From: Candolleomyces eurysporus
Lineage: Eukaryota > Basidiomycota > Agaricomycetes > Agaricales > Psathyrellaceae
Direction of reading: 5' to 3'
NCBI GenBank assembly: GCA_027579435.1
Contig: JANBPK010000956.1
Coordinates: forward strand, 1 to 64,000
DNA length: 64,000 nt
Positions 1 to 11,398 of the stretch are shown in pieces (the stretch's first letter is position 1; the number at the start of each line of letters is the position of its first letter). Under the pieces are notes generated by a model that saw only the letters and a program-made list of their open reading frames with translations, was not told the DNA's origin and ran no database searches. The position numbers and the translations under genes are program-made.

Positions 1-2
1 TT

Positions 3-2115
3 ATCGCTAATCGCTATCTAGGTTGGGAGTTACTGGTGGGGAAAACTGCTCCGAATGCGCTGTACAATTCCGATAGTCGATTCGACCCCCCGAAGTGCGA
101 CGAAGATACACGTCGGGAGGTTATCAAGGAGCTCAGGGACTGGATCGAGGACCGGGAATCCCCACAGCGGCTGTTGTGCATGACGGGCGCGGCGGGTGCC
201 GGAAAGTCTGCGCTCCAACAGACCATTTCTGAGATTTGCGCTTGGGGGAAGATCCTGGGGGCGACATTCTTTTTTTCCACGGCGGACCCCAGTCGAAAGG
301 ACGTTTCACCCTTCGTTCCTACTATTGCTTACCAGCTGGGCATAGAGAACGAATCCCTCCGAGGATTGATTGGTGCCGCTGTCGCGAAAGATCCCCTCAT
401 TTTTTCCAAATCTCTCCACACGCAAATGGACACCCTTCTTATTAACCCTGTCGAAATCCTTCGAGTCAAGGACCCTCCCCAATTTCAAGCCCTCCCTTTT
501 GTGATACTCATTGATGGCCTTGACGAATGTTCGGGGGAAGATCGGCAAGCGGAACTCCTGTCAGCTATCAAACGCTGCATCCTCGACAGACCCAATGTTC
601 CCTTCCGCCTCTTCCTTGCCAGCAGACCTGAACTGGCCATCCGTAGTGCATTACAACCCGGGGGGTATCTTCATGAAGTCGCATATCATCTCCAGCTAAG
701 TGACAAATACGACGCGACCGCCGATATCCAGCGGTACCTATGGCATCGCCTTCGGGAGGCTGGCGCTAGAAGCAGTGATCCTCGAGCGCGACATCAGTCC
801 TGGCCGAGGGAGTCCGACATCAACGCCCCGGTCTATTCAGCGTCGGGGCAGTTTATTTACGCTGCCACGGTGATTAAATATGTCTTGGACCCTCGCGGCT
901 CCCCATACGATCGGCTGGCGACAGCGGTGAACTGGACATCTAGCGACAAACCAAAGTCCAATAACGCGTTTTCGTCCCTCGATCTTCTCTACAGAAACAT
1001 TCTCAAAAACGCCAAAGACGCCTACGACGCGGTGGATACCAACAACAGTGACTTCATGCTCATCGTTAGGTCTTATCGCCTTATAGCTGTCCTCACTGAA
1101 GCACTCAGTTTAGCCCTACCAAAGTTCAACTTCTTGTTGGACTTGCCGCAAAACACCCACGACCTTATTCTATCCGACCTATGCTCTCTGGTTCACACTT
1201 ATGACGATAATCCGCCGAAGGAGTACGGATTTACGCAGCTCGGCATCCGTTTCTACCATCGATCGTTTTGTGAGTATCTCAGGGATGAGAACAGATCCCA
1301 AGAGTTCTACGTCTCAAAGCATCGTGTATGGGGAAATTTGATGTCCCTCTGTATGGACAGAACTTTCCGGTACCCAATCGAAACGAGTGAGTGCACTATT
1401 CGATTTTGTAGCGACTCGAAGGTTACAGCTGACATTTGTACACAACGTTCTGATCAGTTCCGTGCTGCAAGTCCGACTGCTGGACCTTTGACCAAAAATG
1501 TGTGCGCCACCAAAAATGCTTGACCAAAGATGCTTGCGCTCTTGACCAAAAATGCTTGCGCCACCAAATTCTTATTTGTTTGCCATGGGCAATTTTCATT
1601 CTTGAGCTACACATGAAGCGGATCACGCTTGACAGCTTCATGTGTGAAAGACTCAGCTCCTTCACTGCCAACGGCGGCTGGGACCTCCTGTACAAGTGGA
1701 ACTTTGCTTGGGAGCGCCATGGACCTCCCCTTCCAATTCGCTCCCCATGTCGGATACGTATGTGGGCAGAGAAGATAGCTGAGGATCTCGAAGTACGTGA
1801 ACATAGCATATTGAGTTTCCATGGCCGTGTGTAAGCTGACGTTGTCTTGCCTAGGACAAGGATCCTTTGACTGCAGCGAGGATTAACGAATGCGTCAACC
1901 GGTGGAACAAGGATCCGCCGGTTCGAGGTCTGGCACCACTGTCTTGTATCTTTTTCTACTTTCTCAATTCACTCCCAGGGATTAATGATGCCTCCCTTCT
2001 GCAAGAGTTCAAGTCAGTCTGGTCCCAGAAAAATCCTGGACGCGTCTTTGAAGAGTTAGAGGAGCCCGACCCTGAGATCCCTTTGTATGACAGGTTTATA
2101 TCATTCCGATTGTAG
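3..2115 (+). CDS. NACHT-domain STAND NTPase (NLR-like), 5' end outside window
   Basis: STAND-type NTPase of the fungal NACHT class, family-wise linked to signalling and non-self recognition. The frame is open to the left edge and the first in-frame GTG at 36 is not a convincing start, so the gene begins upstream. Walker A is GAAGAGKSA near nt 186-212 and Walker B is FVILIDGLDEC near 493-525. The upstream FDPPKC linker is typical of agaricomycete members. The helical part after the NTPase contains the family motif FYHRSFCEYLRDE near 1250. I read introns at 1387-1457 and 1793-1854. With them the frame passes through a short degenerate repeat and ends at 2115. No WD40, ankyrin or TPR repeats follow, so this is a short form. 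The first intron is the weakest part of the model. A decayed relative lies at 16.3-16.9 kb. Confidence 0.8.
1491..1573 (+). repeat. Degenerate short repeat in the NACHT 3' exon
   Basis: A unit of about 20 nt built around ACCAAAAATGCTTGCGCC recurs four to five times with small changes and variable phase. It lies inside the predicted second visible exon and produces repeated DQKC/RHQKC-like peptides. It may be expansion within the exon or part of an unrecognised intron. Confidence 0.6.
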
Positions 2116-3093
2116 ATACATAGCTGGAAATTTCGTAGTCTGACCCGAAGCCCATGAATCATTGTCTTATCGCATAGATAACTAGGGACTACACGTTATT
2201 GCACGTAAAGTCGGCACTTGGAGTATACGTCGGGGAATATGAGGCAAGTTGTTTAAAGTCGGGTCCTTGAGAAGTCCTGTCCTTGTCGTCGTCGTTGTAG
2301 CTCGTAGTTGAATGAATAGGATATCGGTTATCGGCTCGTATTGATTAATGTAGGTAGTTCATTGAGAGACTCGAGGCGTGTCGACGGAGACCAATAGACT
2401 TCGACCGTCGGTCGCATTCATCATGCAGCTCCACTCCCCTGAGGACCATCGTGAGCAGCCGCGATAATGGTCAAGGTTGAAGGTGCCACCAGAGCCTGAG
2501 CACCATTCAGCCTATATTATCAATTGAACGTGTCAGAAACATACCACGCTCAAGACGCAGTAAACGAGGAGCCCCAGCAGAGTTGAAACAGAAAACAAAA
2601 GGAGAGAATAGAAAGGCGAGTCTTCATTTCCCGACATTGTCGTCGGAGCACCCTCTTTTCTTTCTGGCCCCGCCAAGATTTGTGGGATAAGAAAGATGTG
2701 TGGGCGAGCGATAGGGAGATATATTTGCGTGGTGATGGTCCGACGAAGCACCTGCCGCCGTACGTGTCGGAGTGTGCATATGTCATCGGCTTCGATCGAT
2801 CAGTATACGAGGCAGGGCTATTTTCATCGTCCTGTGAGAGCGCATAGTGCTACGAAAATTTGACGATCTTCTGAGAGCTATCCTCGACGAATGAGTCATC
2901 TTTCCTTCCGACTTCATTCGCTGGGATGCTTTGCCGAAGACCCGAAAAGTTGATGGAGAGCCTTTAAGGAGATCAGTCAAAGCATATCATATGAATTCAT
3001 TTGGTTCCGAGATTGCGTTACGATAAGATTACCCGTAAAATAATTTCCTCAACGTTCTGTACCTTCATCATCGTCTTTCTCTCAACTCTCAAC
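2116..3093. other. Intergenic, NACHT to MTAP
   Basis: No gene recognised. Short open frames here lack motifs and splice logic. The last 100 bases are the 5' region of the MTAP gene; a CT-rich tract with CTTTCTCTCAAC directly precedes its ATG. Confidence 0.6.
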
Positions 3094-4099
3094 ATGTCCT
3101 CCCAGACAGAAAACGGTAATACTCTCCCAATTCTTTTCGCACAGAGTCCACTCACAATTTATTCCACCAGTGCTGATTGGAGTCATCGGCGGCTCCGGCC
3201 TCTACCACCTCGACCATCTCACAGTCCTCCACACTGTGAACCCTCTGACGCCCTGGGGGTACCCTTCCTCCCCAATCACAGTCGCCTCTCTCCCCTCCGG
3301 CACCCGTATCGCCTTCCTGGCTCGACATGGCATCGGACACACCATATCCCCCTCCGCCGTCCCCAACCCAGCCAACATCGCCGCCCTCAAATCCCTCGGC
3401 GTCAAAGCCGTCATCGCATTCAGCGCAGTAGGCAGCCTCCGCGAAGAAATCTCACCCGGCAGCTTCGTCCTCCCAACCCAAGTCATTGACCGAACCAAAG
3501 GCGTCCGTCAGTCCAGCTTCTTCGATGGAACGACCATCGTCGCGCACGCCATGTTCGGAGACCCCTTTTCTTCCAAACTCATCGAATGGCTGGTACCCCG
3601 CATCGAAAAGGCCTTGGAGCCCTCCACCCCCGACGAGCCTCCGAAGAAGGTGTTCACGGACAAGACGGCTGTGTGTATGGAGGGTCCCCAGTTCAGCACT
3701 CGCGCGGAGAGTTTATTGTACAGGCAGTGGGGAGCGGATATCATCAACATGTCTGTCCTCCCCGAATCCAAGCTTGCTAGAGAAGCAGAGCTGTCGTACG
3801 CTCTTGTAGCGATGGCTACGGACTATGATTGTTGGAGACCGCATAGCGAATCTGTCACGGCCCACAGCGTACTAGACGTCCTCCATAACAACAGTGCGAC
3901 TGCGAAGAATGTTCTGTCGGCTATCCTGGATGATTTGCAGGAGACGTTGCAGAAGGAGGGAGAGGAGGGCGCTCAGGCGATTTTGCTGCAGGAGAAGGGT
4001 GGGATGGCGTTTAGTATCATGCCCAGGTCGGCGAAACAGGATCCCAACGATAGGAAGAAGTTGGCGTATGTTCTTCCTGAGTACTTCGGTGATGAGTAG
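3094..4099 (+). CDS. MEU1: S-methyl-5'-thioadenosine phosphorylase
   Basis: Cleaves methylthioadenosine with phosphate to adenine and methylthioribose-1-phosphate, the entry step of methionine salvage; cytosolic/nuclear in eukaryotes. Exon 1 (3094-3115) encodes MSSQTEN. A 55-nt intron (3116-3170) ends in CCACCAG, and exon 2 (3171-4099) carries the rest, giving 316 residues, within the family range. Visible signatures are the phosphate loop GVIGGSGLY at the N-terminus, RHGIGHTISP, and MEGPQFSTRAE. The MSVLPESKLAREAELSYA stretch is followed by MATDYDCW, the MTAP (rather than PNP) substrate-site signature. The ATG is chosen because the downstream frame has no other start and the splice restores phase. 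The symbol follows the yeast gene. No breaks seen. Confidence 0.95.
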
Positions 4100-4958
4100 G
4101 AAGGAACGGATATTTCGAATGCGAAGACTTGAATTGAATGACTCGGTAGAAGAAGACAAATTGCTTGTGGGGATGTATAAATACAAACTTACACTCAGGT
4201 CGACATAGATAAGACCCATACCCACATTGACCAGTGATACTCTCGTCGGTCCCGCACACCCAGAAGTCTTTGCAGCGTCCAAACTCCTCCCCCACTCTCA
4301 GGGTCCTCCACCCTACGTTTCATTGCCGAACATACAAACGCTGCTAATCTTTGATTCCGGTAATCTACGCACGATGTACCTCATCAATTCATCGGGATCA
4401 TCAAACACTATGCGGCTGTTCGCTTCAGCGTTTACTGGCTTCCGCCACTTGGAGTGAACTATGTCTGTTTAGGTCCTTTGTTATCTCGTGGCCGCGCTTG
4501 TATATGATAGGCACCGATGGTGAACACTGATGGCGAGCATATCGACCATCGACAACGACATTGTCGGTCCTGACCAGCCATTGACAACCCTCAAACTACT
4601 ATACCCCAGCCCTTTCAGGTCGAGAACGGAATGAGAGAAACAATGGATATTGAACGAAACCAATGCAATACATACATACAGACAACAGACAGGTGGGTCA
4701 GACAGGTCAGATGAACAGAAAAACAGAGAGGTGGTTATTCGGAAAGGAGAGACGAAACGAGGTGATGAACAGGAGTAAATGAAAGAAGGAATGAAAATAC
4801 ACAGAGAAGAGGAAGAAGGAGGAAAGTAAATCTCGGGTATACTACACTCAACGTCAAGCCAACCAACGAATACAAGCAAGAAAAAACGTCATCGTGACCA
4901 TGGGTGGATGCACCGAACTCCTCCCGCCCAACCTAAAATATAATGGTAGAGAAGGCAA
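4100..4958. other. Convergent 3' flanks of MTAP and the SH3 gene
   Basis: Lies between two genes that end towards each other. Open frames here are short and motif-free. A purine-rich tract (4680-4830) probably belongs to the 3' UTR of the minus-strand gene. Nothing else recognised. Confidence 0.5.
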
Positions 4959-7900
4959 CTACGCAGCATCAACCCAACCATCCAACCTAACCGGTGCCAA
5001 ATAACTCTCAGGGACCAACCCCTGCCTAACAGTCCGACCATCCTCCGACTGAACGACCACTCCTCCTTGTTCTTCTCTTTCATCCTCTGCCTTCTTATCT
5101 GCTTTCTCTTTCTCTGCATCCTCTTCAGCGTCGTCGTAGGTTTCGAGCTCCCCGCTGCCCCTGAGTTCCTCAACCAACTCCCTCGAAGCCTTCCACCCAA
5201 CCTCGACAACAGCCCAACCAACCCCTCCACCGCGTTTAATCACCCTCACAAGCTGGTCTTCCCGCAANCCCACTTCGGCTGTTCCTTCTGGTTGGAAGGC
5301 GAACAGAGCGCGGTAGATACCGGGGTAAAGTGGATCTTCGGCGTCGTCATCGTCATCCCCCGTATAGTCGGCGGTCTGAGGATCCTCCTCTTCCACCTCC
5401 TCTTCGTCGTTGTCGAGGAAATTGCGATCCAGGTCTGAGCGACTCGGGAACCCTTGTCCTGCCCCTTGCCCTTCCGTGCTCGTACTCGCAGGGACGGACG
5501 AAGCACTCGGCACACCCCAGCTCAGCCTCCCCAGCCCCATCCTAAAGCCCCATCCGTTCATCCCGTCGTCCTCTTCTTCGTCTTCCTCGTCACCGGTGTA
5601 GTCTTCGTCGGCAGCATCCAGATCGGAGTCGTAGATGTCCGTTGAGGTGAATGAAGACCAGGATCCTTGGGAGAATGTTCGTCTGCCATCGGAGTTCTTG
5701 GCTGCTGGGTCTGGGGAAAGGAGGGTGTACGTTAGTACGTTGTTTGTACGCATCGAGAAGCAGAAAAGTAAAATAAAAAGAAGTAGCGACAGAAACTGAA
5801 AANAAANAAAAGGCAGAGATCGAGGAANAGCAAACTGCANACTCACCATACCCAAACCTCCCACCCCTCAACCTCCTATTCANCCTCCCCACCCGATTAC
5901 ACTTGGGCACATCCTCGCCCATCCCAGAAAACCTCTCATCACCCTCCTCAAACGCAAAATCTTTAATCTTGATATACATCGTCCTGCTCTTCTTCTTGGG
6001 CAGCCCATCGCTCTGGTCCTGCCCCTGCGCCGACCCAAAGTGCGGTAAAACCGTACTAGCCTCACTAACCACACTAACCGCACCCGCGCTCAACGGCGGC
6101 GGCCCCAGGCCCTCCAGCTCCCCAGCAGCAGCTCCTCCTCCTCCCACTCCCGCTCCCCCCGACGGCCAGAACCGCGCCTGCGTCGGGCTGCTCATAGGGC
6201 TCGGAAGCCTAAAGGCCCCCGGTGCCCCCAGCCCGCTCAGCCGCTTCACGGAGTTCCCGCGCGAGAGGGTGAAGACGCCGCTCCCCGGTCTCGAGTTGAC
6301 CCCTGAGCGACTGTGGTTGCTCGCCGTGCTGACCCTCCGAGCGGCCTTGCCGCTTGAAGAGCCCGTGGCCGATANTGCTGGGGAGGGAGCGCAGGCCGGC
6401 TCGAGCTCAAGCTCCGCGTGAGCATAGCGCTAGGCGTAGGCGCTGTAGGAGTCGAGGGGCTCATATCGGGTGGGGTAAAGTATGTAGATGCAGGCCGTGA
6501 GGAAGAGGCGGAGGGTGTTGTGGTAAGCGGTGGTGGGATCGCAGAGGAAGACGTGGATGTGGAGAAAGATGCGGGGAACGCAGATGGTGGAGGGAGTGAG
6601 ATCCGTTTCGAGTGTGTAGAGGTCGTCGTGGGTGTGGTAGTAGCTGATGGCGCGGTTGTGGTCGTAGGGACGGTTGTTGTGGAGGCGGCTGTTGCCGTCG
6701 GTGGGCTTGAGGAATTTGCAGTGGTCGTGGTCGTGGTCGAGGTAGAGGAAGATAGACTTTTGACCCCCACAGAGCTAGGAACAGCCGGCGCGGGTTGTTG
6801 GATTTTAGAATTGGCCGTACCCATCCCCCCGGTAATAGCAGTAGCACCTTTGCCACTTCCCCCTCCTCCTACAAATTCCGTTGCGCTATCCTGATCCTTG
6901 AAAGGATGCGATGAAGAGGGTACCACAGAGGAAGGAGCACTCTTCCCATCGCTATTTTTCTCTTTCTCTTTCAGCCCTGCTTCTGCTGCACCAAACGCCC
7001 GGTTCTCATGGCCATCCTCGTTTCGTTCCTTATTGTTATTGTTCTCCTCGTCCTGCGCCTTTTTTNGACGTATCGACACCTGACTCCCCCAGGTTTCCTA
7101 TTTTTGTATCTGATGCCGATATCGATGACGGCGTCGTTGATGAGGTGCCTGTAAGGGGCTTCGAAGACAATAAAGCACTTGAATCCGAATTCGAATTCGA
7201 AGAGGCAAGGCTNGGGGATGCGACTGTTGTGGGTTCAGTCACATTCTCCCCGAGCGCGCCAACCGTGGTTNTGTGTGCATGTGGGCTTGGGATCGAGGGT
7301 ACAGGGTTCGTTGGAATCGGTTGAGCCTGCTGCGGGGCAGCAATATGGCTTTGGGTTTTAACCGGGGGCGATTGCTGGTCCGAGGGGGTCTGAGCGCCAC
7401 CAGGAGCAGCAGATGTCGCTGTGGCGGTCGCCGATGCAGCTGGAGATGGCACGGTAGCTGTGGCAGACCCGTTCCTCGATAACGACGCCCCTCCTCCACT
7501 GGCTGGTCTGGATCCAAATCCGTTCGGTGTGGTGGTCCCGTTTGCCCCAGCTCCGTTAACTCCTCCACCATTCGCGTTATTGGCACCATTCGCCCCTGAT
7601 ATGCCTAGCCCCAACATTAAAGCATTCGCCGATGCCTTTCTAGCAGCCGCAGCCGCACTTGGCGCAGGGGGAGGCTTCATCGCAAATTCGTGGGCACCNG
7701 GGGTGGGTGGGGGAAGAAAAGAGGAGGAGGGTGANGGAAAGGGCGATGCAGAGGCCGGAACTTCGAGTGAGAGGCTCAGGCGGTTGGATTGTGACTGTGG
7801 TTGATTTTGTTGTTGGATTGGGAGCTGTTCTTGTTCTTGTTGTGGGAGAGGCGAGCCTGGAGGAACGAAAACGGACGAGGTGAACGATGAGGTTAGCATC

Positions 7901-8127
7901 GTATATAAAAAGGCAAGGACAATGCGGGGAAGGGTATAAAGAAACGAAAGCGAGAAGAGAAAGGGCAGTGGTACACGTAAAACACGTCGCTCTGCCACAG
8001 CCGTGGACACAGGAGGCAGTGATGATGCTGTCGATCCGGGCACAAATGCAGACGACGAGGAGGGCTGTCGTTGCAGAGATGATAATGAAGCGTGCATCTC
8101 CATATCTTGTGTTACGCTGCCCAGCAT
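4959..8127 (-). CDS. Ser/Ala/Pro-rich protein with C-terminal split SH3 domain
   Basis: A long low-complexity protein ending in an SH3 domain, probably an adaptor; partners unknown. The SH3 core reads YRALFAFQPEG, then LREDQLVRVI, GVGWAVVE and finally GLVPESYLAPV. About 55 charged residues are inserted between the middle strands. Upstream are acidic stretches with a repeated DYTGD motif and a conserved-looking block RTMYIKIKDFAFEEGDERF. The intron at 5846-5711 is clear: GTGAGT donor, TACTAAC branch, CAG end. A second intron ends at 7857 with a TGCTAAC branch; its donor is 7976 or 7985, so the hydrophobic peptide read across it is not a real membrane segment. Ns at 6375 and 7066 shift the frame; dropping them joins the blocks. 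The start is uncertain: 8127 and 8244 are both possible. I do not recognise an exact orthologue. Confidence 0.75.
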
Positions 8128-8244
8128 CGAAGAGTTCTCGACAGATGAACGGACGGTATTATATGAATGAAACAAGGCGTGTATTGCACGAGGGCTCGAA
8201 AAACACGCACCCAGCTGCGACTCGGTCAGAACTGCGGAGACCAT

Positions 8245-8764
8245 CCTGTCTGTATCCTCGCGAGGACCAACGTCAACGCTGGTTCAGTACGGGGCTGGCT
8301 GTCTGGAATGGCACAAGGCGCTTTGTCGTCGCTCCGTCTCGGGGGTGTCTCGCGATTCCGGGGTGGCTGCTCGACGGATAGATAAACGGAGGAGATGCAA
8401 TCAAACGCAAAATACACTCGAGAAAAACGAAAAAAGCGACTCGTCAAGCGGTCAGGTCAAGCGGCAACGGAGATCAGGGCAAAAAGAGGCGTGTCTTGTG
8501 CTGTCGTCGGTGAGGCGTCCAATCCAAATGTCTGTGCGTTGTACCGCCGCGAAACCTGCCACCCTTCCGTGCGTTGCCATCGCGACCTCCGAGACCTCTT
8601 CTTGTTTTCGGTCCGGCCCGCGTTCCAGCGCCGTGCCGCCCTTTGCCGATCACCCCAGTCACATAGAAAGAATTATATACACGGTATTATACTATTAACA
8701 AGCCAAAGAAGATGCAAAGTACACACAGAACTCGATGCCAACCGCTTGGACGGGGAGAGTAATA
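8245..8764. other. Upstream region of the SH3 gene and start of the tandem array
   Basis: No gene seen. From about 8664 the sequence is the first copy of the duplicated unit (TAGAAAGAATTATATACAC and onwards), which recurs at 10545. The part before that is the divergent upstream flank of the SH3 gene. Confidence 0.6.
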
Positions 8765-9355
8765 TTAGCCAGAATTGCGGTTGTAGCCGCTGAACATGAG
8801 TTTCAAGCAGAATTTGACGAAATGAGCACAATTATCGAGAGACCCAGGGAGTTCATATAGGCCTAATCTCTGAGCACAGGCGGTCGTTATTTGCATATTC
8901 CAGCGCCGGTCTACACCTGGCTGCGGCACTTGAATGGTGGCTGCTATACCGTAAGCGTCGGACACATCGAACTGTAGTATTGGGCCCCAGCGGGTCTCTA
9001 GAACAGGCTCAACGTGGAAGGGAGCCATGTCGAATTGCGTGTCAAAGCTGGAAAATAGAATCCAGTCAGAAATCGAGTAGACCTGAAGTCGGCTCTGCGT
9101 GAAAGGTGGGTCATCCACTCACCCAGTGAGACTTGCTAAATTATGGCGTGAGTGCCAGAAATTTAAAATCATATTCTGGGCCGCGTTAACATCGAGAGTG
9201 CTCAGAAGGTGATTGCGACGACTGGCAGCAGGATTCACCATGATGGTCACGCATTTACCCGTAAAGATTCGAGATGTGATAGAGCAATGGACTAGCGGAT
9301 CAGTTGAAGCCTGGTTGATGTTCCTAAATTCAAAGGTGATCGGATTTGGTAACAT
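8765..9355 (-). CDS. Unrecognised protein, array copy U1 (171 aa)
   Basis: Two exons: 9355-9123 and 9047-8765, with a 75-nt GTGAGT...CAG intron in phase 2, giving 171 residues. I do not recognise the family. There is no signal peptide, membrane segment or known motif. The second exon has a pattern shared with copy U2: W-GPILQFDVSDA, then an IQVP strand, W-MQIT, LGLYELP, HFVKFCLKLMF and a C-terminal GYNRN. The alternating strands suggest a compact beta-rich fold with a C-terminal helix; this is inference. The ATG at 9355 is chosen because it lies about 110 nt downstream of a TATA box conserved in both copies. It sits beside a dsRBD gene in the same orientation. Confidence 0.7.
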
Positions 9356-9462
9356 AGTGAGACCCTGGGGATTTCGAGGCTTGAGGAGACGCTGCGAATT
9401 GGTGGAGCTGATAAGCTGAGGTGGATTGAGATTCTGACTTTCCAATCCGACCGTTCCCTCGC

Positions 9463-9470
9463 ATTTATAG
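9463..9470 (-). promoter_or_regulatory. TATA box of U1
   Basis: CTATAAAT on the minus strand, about 110 nt upstream of the chosen ATG. The same box and the following leader (through CCTCAGCT-ATCAGC) are preserved in front of U2. In the third unit the equivalent site near 14025 reads AATAATTCC and is no longer TATA-like. Confidence 0.6.
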
Positions 9471-10099
9471 TTCCTCTCAAGGGTACACACATGCCGCATT
9501 CCTTCACCATTCGCTGGAAGCTTGAGCCACGCAACTCTATGTGTGTTCGCGAGCAGGTTCGAAACTGCGATGCTTCAACCCTACAGACAAGCCACGCTAT
9601 ACCATTCACTGGAAGCTTGCGCCACACACGTTCATCCGTGTTCGCGAGCAACTTGGAGATTACAGCGCTTCAGCCCTATGTACGCGCCACGCGCGTGTTC
9701 AAGTCCTGGCGACGAGCCGCAACAAACGATTTCTACAATAGCTTCTCCATTTCTGGATGTGCCACAATGCAGTGCAGACAATATCTCTGCAGAGCGCCAA
9801 GGCGCTTAAAATAACGCCCACTAAATATAGCACACTTCCCAACTCACTCTTATTTGACCGGTGAACGACCGGATCGATCGGTGCAAGCAGATTCCAGGCA
9901 TCTTAGGACCCCTCNGAGCTCAAGTTACTGGATGCAAACCGCTTTCAAGCAATAAATTAAGACAGGATACAATCAACAACCCATATACAAAGTACCATAA
10001 TAGTACTTGTACGGAGAAAAAGAATCGCAAAGAAAAAATGGAGCGCTCTGGGACTCTAATAATTCATAGAGAGGTCGTGTCGGCGCATGATGCTTCAGG

Positions 10100-10487
10100 C
10101 TACTCCATGTCCGGGTCTCTCGCTATCCACTGCATCTGACGAAGGTACCTGTAAGCGATGATCTTCTTGGCTGCAACCTTCCTGGTAGCCGACCCACGAC
10201 CAACTTCAACGCCGTTGACTGTAGAAATGTTGAAAGGGAGTGGTGTAAGTTGGCTATTATTTGGAAGAGACGAAGGAAGCGGGAAGTGGGGATATACGGA
10301 CTCACCCAGATAACGCAGAGTGTGGACGCCGGGCCCCGCGCTTTGTAGTTCCTCCCACTGTCCATAGGCATGGTTGTGGAGAAGTTGGACATAGTCTACG
10401 ATAGTGAATAATTCCAAAACGCTGTGAGATAATGCTTGAGCGAGAGAGATAGGGAGACTTGCCTTTGCTGGGGTCGTAAGATGACAT
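10100..10487 (-). CDS. Stand-alone dsRNA-binding-domain protein, copy D1 (87 aa)
   Basis: A small protein that is almost entirely one double-stranded-RNA-binding domain. Exons are 10487-10459, 10421-10306 and 10218-10100. The first intron is only 37 nt (10458-10422) and the second uses GTGAGT. Spliced order: helix 1 with VDYVQLLHNHAYGQW, a strand region with GPGVHTLRYL, then NGVEVGRGSATRKVAAKK and helix 2 IIAYRYLRQM. The NG-E-GRG-A-RK-AAKK segment is the conserved C-terminal half of a dsRBD, where backbone and Lys contacts meet the RNA. No catalytic domain is attached. Its upstream flank from about 10545 belongs to the next repeat unit, so its promoter differs from that of D2 and D3. Confidence 0.8.
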
Positions 10488-10642
10488 GGCGTTGACAAGA
10501 TAGTTCAGTGAAAGTAAAATACTGGAGAGATAATGGTGATGAGGTAGAAAGAATTATATACACGTTATTATACTATTGACAAGCCAAAGTAAATGCAAAG
10601 TACACACAGAACTCGATGCCAACCGCTCGGACGGGGAGAGTA

Positions 10643-11283
10643 CTAGTAGCCAGCATTGCTGTTGTAGCCTTTGAACATGAATTTCAAGCAGAATTTGACG
10701 AACTGACCCCATTTACTGAGAGCCTCAGGGCATCCATAGAGGCCTAATTGGTGAGCACTGGCATTCGTGATCTCCACCTTCCAGCTCCGGCCAATGTGGT
10801 CCAGAGGCTTTTTTGTGTCCGGCACTTCTATGGAGGCTACAAACTGACCGGAAGCGTCGAACACATCGAATCGTAGTATTAAGCCCCATCGGCTCTTGCT
10901 TGACAGAACAGGTTTCAAGCTCAAGGGAGTCTTTTCAAAGCACGTCTCAAAGCTGGAAAAGATATAATCCAGTCAGGAATCGAGTATTCGTATAGTTAGC
11001 TCTGCACAAAAGGGGGGTCATTCACTCACCGCTCGAGACTTGCTACATCACGGCGTGAGTGCGAAAAATTGACCATGCACGAAGGAACACCAAAGTCTGC
11101 AAGAGTGGTGTCAAGCTCAATAGTGGTGTGAAACTCATTGGGAGTCTTGGCAGCAGCATTTACTCTGAAAGTCACACATTTAGCCCTAAAGATGGAGGAT
11201 GTGATAGAGCAATAGTCTAGCGGATCATGTGAACAAGTGTTGGTGTGCAAAAATTCAATGATGATTGAATCCGACAACGACAT
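10643..11283 (-). CDS. Unrecognised protein, array copy U2 (187 aa)
   Basis: Paralogue of U1 with the same architecture: exons 11283-11030 and 10952-10643, with a phase-2 GTGAGT...CAG intron at the same place. The 187 residues are alignable with U1 throughout but far more diverged than the neighbouring spacer DNA: W-GLILRFDVFDA, IEVP, W-VEIT, LGLYGCPEAL, FVKFCLKFMF, GYNSN. Both copies keep an intact frame and splice sites, which argues for continued function. Function unknown. Confidence 0.7.
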
Positions 11284-11390
11284 AGTGAGACGCTGGGAAT
11301 GTCAAGGCTTGAGGAAATGCTGCGAATTGGTGGCGCTGATGAGCTGAGGCGGATTGAGATTCTGACTTTTCAACCAGACGACTCCCTCCC

Positions 11391-11398
11391 ATTTATAG
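11391..11398 (-). promoter_or_regulatory. TATA box of U2
   Basis: CTATAAAT on the minus strand, about 110 nt upstream of the U2 ATG at 11283, in the position equivalent to the U1 box. The leader between box and ATG is also conserved. Confidence 0.6.

Larger units (their letters stand above)
8664..10544. repeat. Tandem segmental duplication, unit 1
   Basis: About 1.88 kb containing one unknown gene (8765-9355) and one dsRBD gene (10100-10487), both on the minus strand. It is repeated in unit 2. Similarity covers exons, introns, promoters and spacer, with stretches over 100 nt nearly identical (for example around 9600-9830 against 11530-11770). The unit edge is the TAGAAAGAATTATATACAC motif at 8664 and 10545. 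Confidence 0.9.

Noticed and set aside
6418..6894. 158-codon plus-strand frame rich in Gly and Val.
   Set aside because: It is the antisense of the Ser/Thr/Pro-rich exon of the SH3 gene.
7870..7980. Hydrophobic stretch that looks like a membrane segment in the SH3 gene.
   Set aside because: The DNA has a TGCTAAC branch point, pyrimidine tract and CAG end, so it is better read as an intron.
10422..10462. GC-AG intron (GCAAGT donor) in the dsRBD genes.
   Set aside because: It would put the dsRBD core out of frame in all three copies; the GT four bases on is in frame.
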